Source of the DNA: Methylibium sp964622685
GTDB taxonomy: Bacteria > Pseudomonadota > Gammaproteobacteria > Burkholderiales > Burkholderiaceae_C
Direction of reading: 5' to 3'
Assembly (NCBI GenBank): GCA_964622685.1
Contig: CAZUUU010000065.1
Coordinates: forward strand, 1 to 15,027
Length of the DNA stretch: 15,027 nt
Below are positions 11,956 to 15,027 of this stretch, one piece after another (the first letter of the stretch is position 1; every line of letters begins with the position of its first letter). The notes beneath the pieces are model-generated. The model had not been told where the DNA came from. It worked only from the letters and a program-made list of their open reading frames with translations, and did no database searches. The translations under genes were made by a program, and so were the position numbers.

Positions 11956-13165
11956 GCTGCGGCGGCGGGTCGGCCGCCTCGGCATCGCCGGCCCAGCCGA
12001 AGAACCTCAGAACGTCGTCGCGCCGCGCCATCGTGTCGGCCTCGCCCAGTGCGATCAGCTCGCGCGTGTAGGGCGCCTCGAAGAGCAGATAACTCGCCAG
12101 CGTCGCGCCGCGGCGCGTGTCCTGCGCGACGTCGCTGACGCCCACCGAGCGCAGCATCGCGCGCACCGGCGTCGGCAGCGCATGCAGGTGGCGCGCGGCG
12201 ATGTCGTCGAGACGCTGGCTCGGCGCGATCACCAGCAGCTCGATCGGCCGCAGGCTGGTGCGGGCGCGCTGCTCGGCGCTCAGCAGCGACAGCGTGTGGT
12301 TGATGCGCTGCAGCCGCTCGATGTCCACCGCCAGCGCGTCGAGAAAGATGTTCGACAGCGCGTGGCCGGCGATCTGCGCGAGGCTCGGATAGCCGGTCGC
12401 CGCCTGGCGTGCGCCGGCGGGCTCGTGCAGGCGCCCGGCGCCGATCACGAGGATGCGCTCGGCGCCCAGGTGCACGGCCGGCGAGATCGGCGCGGCCTGG
12501 CGCATCGAGCCGTCGCCGAAGTACTCGGGCTCGCCGTCGCGCAGCAGCGGCACCGCCGGAAAGATGAAGGGGATGGCCGACGAAGCCATCAGGTGCGCCA
12601 GCTCCAGCCGGGCCCGCGTGGCGACGCGCTGCGAGCGCGTCCACGGCGGCAGCTCGAGCGGTGCGTCGTAGAAGGTCACGTGTTCGCCGGCGCTGTAGCT
12701 CGAGGCGCTGATCGCCAGGCCCTTGAGCGCACCGCCGTCGATCAGCTCCGGCACGCGCTCCAGCGGCAGCAGCTGGCGCAGCAGTTCCTCGAGCGGCGCG
12801 TTGTCGAGCAGCGAGCGCGGCCGCGCGCGGCGCCAGCGCGCCAGCGCCCAGCCGGCGGTGAACAGCGTCAGCCAGCGCGCGCCGGTGCGGATCACGCCGA
12901 AGGCGTCGGCGCGGTAGACCTGCCCGGCCTCGAAGTTGCGCCAGACGCGCAGCAGCAGCTTCACCGCGCGGTCGAAATCGTCGGCACCGCAGGCCAGCGC
13001 TGCCGCGTTGATCGCGCCGGCCGAGGTGCCGGCGATCACGGGGAAGGGGTTGCCCTCGCGCACGCCGGCCTGGCGCCGCAGCCGGCTCAGCGCCGACAGC
13101 ACGCCCACCTGGTAGGCGGCACGAGCGCCGCCACCGGTCAGGACAAGGCCCGTGGTCGGTGTCAC
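11930..13165 (-). CDS. Patatin-like phospholipase family protein
   Basis: This is a predicted Ser-Asp dyad acyl hydrolase of 411 aa, resembling the bacterial RssA/patatin group. The oxyanion loop TGGGARAAYQVG (10-21) stands at the very start, the nucleophile is S48 in AGTSAGAIN, and the dyad aspartate is D218 in FGDGSMRQAAP (DG-x form of the motif). A middle segment ~98-112 (WLTLFTAGWALARWR) is hydrophobic/basic and could contact membrane. The C-terminal ~120 residues (from about 290) have no motif I recognise. GTG 13165 is chosen because the glycine-rich loop begins six residues later and no ATG precedes it in frame. No signal peptide is seen, so the protein is cytoplasmic or membrane-associated. 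Substrate is unknown; lipid turnover is likely from the family. The gene converges on the comEA-like gene with a 26-base overlap; the next minus-strand gene upstream ends 81 bases away. Confidence 0.9.
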   Translation of the reverse strand: MTPTTGLVLTGGGARAAYQVGVLSALSRLRRQAGVREGNPFPVIAGTSAGAINAAALACGADDFDRAVKLLLRVWRNFEAGQVYRADAFGVIRTGARWLTLFTAGWALARWRRARPRSLLDNAPLEELLRQLLPLERVPELIDGGALKGLAISASSYSAGEHVTFYDAPLELPPWTRSQRVATRARLELAHLMASSAIPFIFPAVPLLRDGEPEYFGDGSMRQAAPISPAVHLGAERILVIGAGRLHEPAGARQAATGYPSLAQIAGHALSNIFLDALAVDIERLQRINHTLSLLSAEQRARTSLRPIELLVIAPSQRLDDIAARHLHALPTPVRAMLRSVGVSDVAQDTRRGATLASYLLFEAPYTRELIALGEADTMARRDDVLRFFGWAGDAEAADPPPQLSDWAPGP

Positions 13166-13171
13166 GGGGCC

Positions 13172-13177
13172 AGCATA
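13172..13177 (-). promoter_or_regulatory. Weak -10-like box before the patatin gene
   Basis: On the minus strand TATGCT lies 6 bases before the GTG at 13165, in the 81-base gap. The -35 region (TTCGTT at 17-base spacing) is poor. If real, the mRNA would be nearly leaderless, like that of lapA. Low-confidence pattern call. Confidence 0.18.
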
Positions 13178-13246
13178 GTCGCGGCCCCGGGTGGAACGAA
13201 GGTCGGAATTGGCAGGTCGCGGACGCGCTGTCCCGCGCCGCGGGCC

Positions 13247-13675
13247 TCAGTCGTCGCGGCCGTGCTTGCCGTGACCCTTGTCCTTGTACTTACCCTTGCC
13301 CTTGCCGCGATGGTCGTCGTCATGGTCGTGCCGATGCTCCTCGCGGTAACGAGGCGCATACACGTCGTTGTACCAGCCGTCCTGCACGAAATAGACGCGC
13401 TGGCCGCAGGCGTTGTAGCGGCCGCAGTGCTTGCCCCAGTTCTTGGCATGGCCCGGCGGCACGCGCAGGTAGATCGGTTGCTGCACCACCGCATACGGCG
13501 CCGGCGCGATCACCACCGGCTGCGGATAGATGACCGCCGGCTGCGGATAGTTGCCGATGTCGATGCGGCCGTAGAAGCCCGGCTGGCCGATGCTCACCGA
13601 GACGCCGACATCGGCCGCCAGGGCGGGGGCACTGGCCGCGACGGCCAGCAGGGTGCTCAGGATCAGGCGCTTCAT
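13247..13675 (-). CDS. Secreted protein of unknown function with His/Lys/Asp-rich tail
   Basis: The product is 142 aa and I do not assign a function. Residues 1-20 are a clear signal peptide (MKRLILSTLLAVAASAPALA, cleavage after ALA). The mature N-terminus has a Gly/Tyr segment (VSIGQPGFYGRIDIG), then a Pro/Tyr/Gln-rich stretch with the imperfect repeat YPQPAVI-YPQPVVI (43-56). The central core, RVPPGHAKNWGKHCGRYNACGQ (71-92) with C84 and C90, resembles a conserved block I recall from uncharacterised betaproteobacterial secreted proteins. The tail (~111-142) is highly charged with six histidines, many Asp and alternating Gly-Lys, suggestive of metal or polyanion binding (inference). The start is supported by GAGGAG 6 bases upstream. 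It stands alone between dnaE and the patatin gene on the same strand, with gaps of about 100 and 81 bases. Confidence 0.82.
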   Translation of the reverse strand: MKRLILSTLLAVAASAPALAADVGVSVSIGQPGFYGRIDIGNYPQPAVIYPQPVVIAPAPYAVVQQPIYLRVPPGHAKNWGKHCGRYNACGQRVYFVQDGWYNDVYAPRYREEHRHDHDDDHRGKGKGKYKDKGHGKHGRDD

Positions 13676-13681
13676 TCGTGA

Positions 13682-13687
13682 CTCCTC
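13682..13687 (-). promoter_or_regulatory. Ribosome binding site of the secreted protein gene
   Basis: Minus-strand GAGGAG lies 6 bases before ATG 13675. It fixes the start and supports this being a real translated gene despite its low-complexity tail. Confidence 0.75.
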
Positions 13688-13775
13688 GGAATAGGCATGA
13701 CAGTTCCAACGCAGGATGCTCGCACCGCGCCGACCGGCGCCTGTGACAAGACCTTTCAGCCGGGTGGGCGCCAGC

Positions 13776-15027
13776 TCACTCGTAGACCACGGTCGCCTGG
13801 CCGTGCGCGCTGGCCTTCCAGCGCGACAGCGCGGCGTCGGTCGGGAAGAAGCGGCCGTCCTCGCCGAGATCCAGTTCGCCCTGCACGCCAGGGCGCTGCA
13901 GCACCAGGCGCACCGGCAGGCCCTGTGTCAGCTCGCCCTGCTCGGTCTGCACGTGGCGTGGCGGGAAGGCCCGCAGCAGCTCGCCGACCGGCGGCGTGCT
14001 GCCGTTGACCGCCACGCGCAGGTAGCGCCCGAAGCGGCAGCGCGCACCGGCCAGGTCCCAGACCTGGTTGACGTTGAGCCGCAGCCCGCCCGAGAAGCGG
14101 TCCGGCTGCACCTTGCCCTGCACGACGATCAGCTCGTCCTCGGCCAGCAGGTCGCGGTGCGCGTTGAGCAGGTCCTCGTTGGCGACCGCCTCGATCGCCT
14201 CGCTCTTGTCGTCTAGCTTGAAGATCGCGACGCGGCCGCGCTGGCCGTTGACCACGCGCAGGTCGCTGACGATGCCGGCCAGCAGCTGCGGCTCGCGCGA
14301 GTCCAGCAGGTCGGCGATGCGACGCTTGGCGAACTGCCGCACCTCGGCCGCGCACTCGTCGAAGAGGTGACCCGACAGGTAGAAGCCCAGCGCCTGCTTC
14401 TCCTGCGCCAGCCGCTCGCGGATGCTCCAGGGCGTGGCCGCGACCAGGTCCGGCTCGTGGGTCGACGCGGCATGCGAGTCGCCGCTGTCGAACAGCCCGC
14501 CCTGGTCGGCGTGGGCCGCCTGCGTGTCGGCGTAGTCGAAGGCCAGCGGCACGCTGGCCATCAGCACCGCGCGGTCGGCTTCCAGCGCATCGAAGGCGCC
14601 GCCCTTGATCAGCGCCTCGACGACGCGCTTGTTGACGCGCGTGCGGTCGACGCGCGCGCACAGGTCGAACAGGCTCTTGAACGCTCCACCGGCCTCGCGC
14701 GCCTCGACGATGGCCTCGATCGCGCCCTGCCCCGTGCCCTTGATCGCGCCCAGGCCGTAGCGCACCGTGCGCTCGCCGACCGGCTCGAAGCGGTAGCCGC
14801 CGCGGTTGACGTCCGGCGCCTCGAACACGATGCCCAGGTTGGCGACCGCGTCGTCGTGGAAGATCTTGAGCTTGTCGGTGTCGTCGATCGACACGCTCAT
14901 GTTGGCCGCGGTGAACTCGGCCGGGTAATGCACCTTGGCCCAGGCCGTGTGATAGGCCAGCAGCGCATAGGCCGCGGCATGCGACTTGTTGAAGCCGTAG
15001 CCCGCGAACTTCTCCATCAGGCTGAAG
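13776..15027 (-). CDS. dnaE: DNA polymerase III subunit alpha, C-terminal part (5' truncated by window)
   Basis: This is the last ~416 residues of the replicative polymerase catalytic subunit; the frame is open through the right edge (FSLMEKFAGYGFNKSHA at the edge), so the PHP and palm domains lie outside. Visible parts are the end of the fingers with NKSHAAAYALLAYHTAWAK, the tandem helix-hairpin-helix region (YGLGAIKGTGQGAIEAIVEA, then RTRVNKRVVEALIKGGAFD), a clamp-binding pentapeptide QGGLF (codons 14490-14504) matching the QxxLF internal beta-clamp motif, and an OB-fold (LLAGIVSDLRVVNGQRGRVAIFKLDD), followed by the small C-terminal tau-binding region ending in ATVVYE. The sequence is the DnaE1 type expected in proteobacteria, not an ImuC/DnaE2, judged by the clamp motif and full C-terminus. 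No terminator with a T-run is seen in the ~100 bases after the stop. The downstream same-strand gene has its own Shine-Dalgarno. Confidence 0.96.
   Translation of the reverse strand, partial: FSLMEKFAGYGFNKSHAAAYALLAYHTAWAKVHYPAEFTAANMSVSIDDTDKLKIFHDDAVANLGIVFEAPDVNRGGYRFEPVGERTVRYGLGAIKGTGQGAIEAIVEAREAGGAFKSLFDLCARVDRTRVNKRVVEALIKGGAFDALEADRAVLMASVPLAFDYADTQAAHADQGGLFDSGDSHAASTHEPDLVAATPWSIRERLAQEKQALGFYLSGHLFDECAAEVRQFAKRRIADLLDSREPQLLAGIVSDLRVVNGQRGRVAIFKLDDKSEAIEAVANEDLLNAHRDLLAEDELIVVQGKVQPDRFSGGLRLNVNQVWDLAGARCRFGRYLRVAVNGSTPPVGELLRAFPPRHVQTEQGELTQGLPVRLVLQRPGVQGELDLGEDGRFFPTDAALSRWKASAHGQATVVYE

Noticed and set aside
11930..13165. Patatin gene as a secreted virulence effector or anti-phage CapV-type effector
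   Set aside because: It has no signal peptide, no secretion or chaperone gene, and no cyclase or other defence gene beside it. The neighbours are housekeeping, so a general lipid hydrolase is the simpler reading.
13702..13707. Minus-strand GGAACT as an ECF-type -35 box for the secreted protein gene
   Set aside because: The matching -10 position would fall on the Shine-Dalgarno itself and shows no recognisable box, so the promoter cannot be supported.
13676..13775. Terminator or small RNA in the ~100-base gap after dnaE
   Set aside because: Only a 5-bp GCGCC/GGCGC stem without T-run is visible on the minus strand; nothing distinguishes it from random GC-rich sequence.
1..15027. CRISPR array, tRNA, rRNA, insertion sequence or prophage
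   Set aside because: No regularly spaced repeats, cloverleaf sequences, transposase or integrase motifs, or compositional break at gene scale was seen; the window is nearly filled by conserved core genes.

Overview
The window reads as ordinary chromosomal backbone of a very GC-rich betaproteobacterium. The gene order gyrA-serC-pheA-tyrA-aroA/cmk-rpsA-ihfB-lapA-lapB-hldA-hldD and the protein sequences point to Burkholderiales, probably the Rubrivivax/Leptothrix/Ideonella/Roseateles side. Genus-level placement is inference. There is no phage, plasmid, transposon, CRISPR array, tRNA or rRNA that I can see, and no gene-free stretch longer than about 135 bases.

Left part (1-7708, + strand): the 3' end of gyrA is followed by the serine/aromatic supraoperon. 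serC makes phosphoserine, pheA is a chorismate mutase/prephenate dehydratase with an ACT domain, tyrA is a prephenate dehydrogenase, and one long ORF fuses EPSP synthase (aroA) to CMP kinase (cmk). A GC-rich repeat-like block separates tyrA from aroA-cmk. rpsA (ribosomal protein S1) follows, behind a 128-nt leader holding three stacked hairpins. A promoter-like, AT-rich patch lies inside the cmk coding region, and a textbook Rho-independent terminator closes rpsA.

Middle (7719-11526, + strand): ihfB starts only ten bases after that terminator. Next come lapA and lapB, which regulate LPS assembly and LpxC turnover, then hldA and hldD, which make the ADP-heptose inner-core precursor. The lapA-lapB-hldA-hldD genes overlap one another by 11, 4 and 4 bases, so they look like one translationally coupled envelope operon starting at a TAGAAT box just before lapA.

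Right part (11527-15027): a small secreted helix-hairpin-helix (ComEA-like) gene on + has its own strong ribosome binding site and an 18-bp perfect palindrome in its promoter region. It converges with, and overlaps by 26 bases, a minus-strand patatin-like phospholipase gene. Further minus-strand genes are a small secreted protein with a His/Lys/Asp-rich tail, which I cannot assign a function, and the 3' part of dnaE (DNA polymerase III alpha), which runs off the window.

I found no convincing undescribed multi-gene system. The points most worth a second look are regulatory or architectural: the rpsA leader hairpins, the promoter-like patch inside cmk, the aroA-cmk fusion, the terminator pressed against ihfB, the palindrome before the comEA-like gene, and the secreted His-rich protein.
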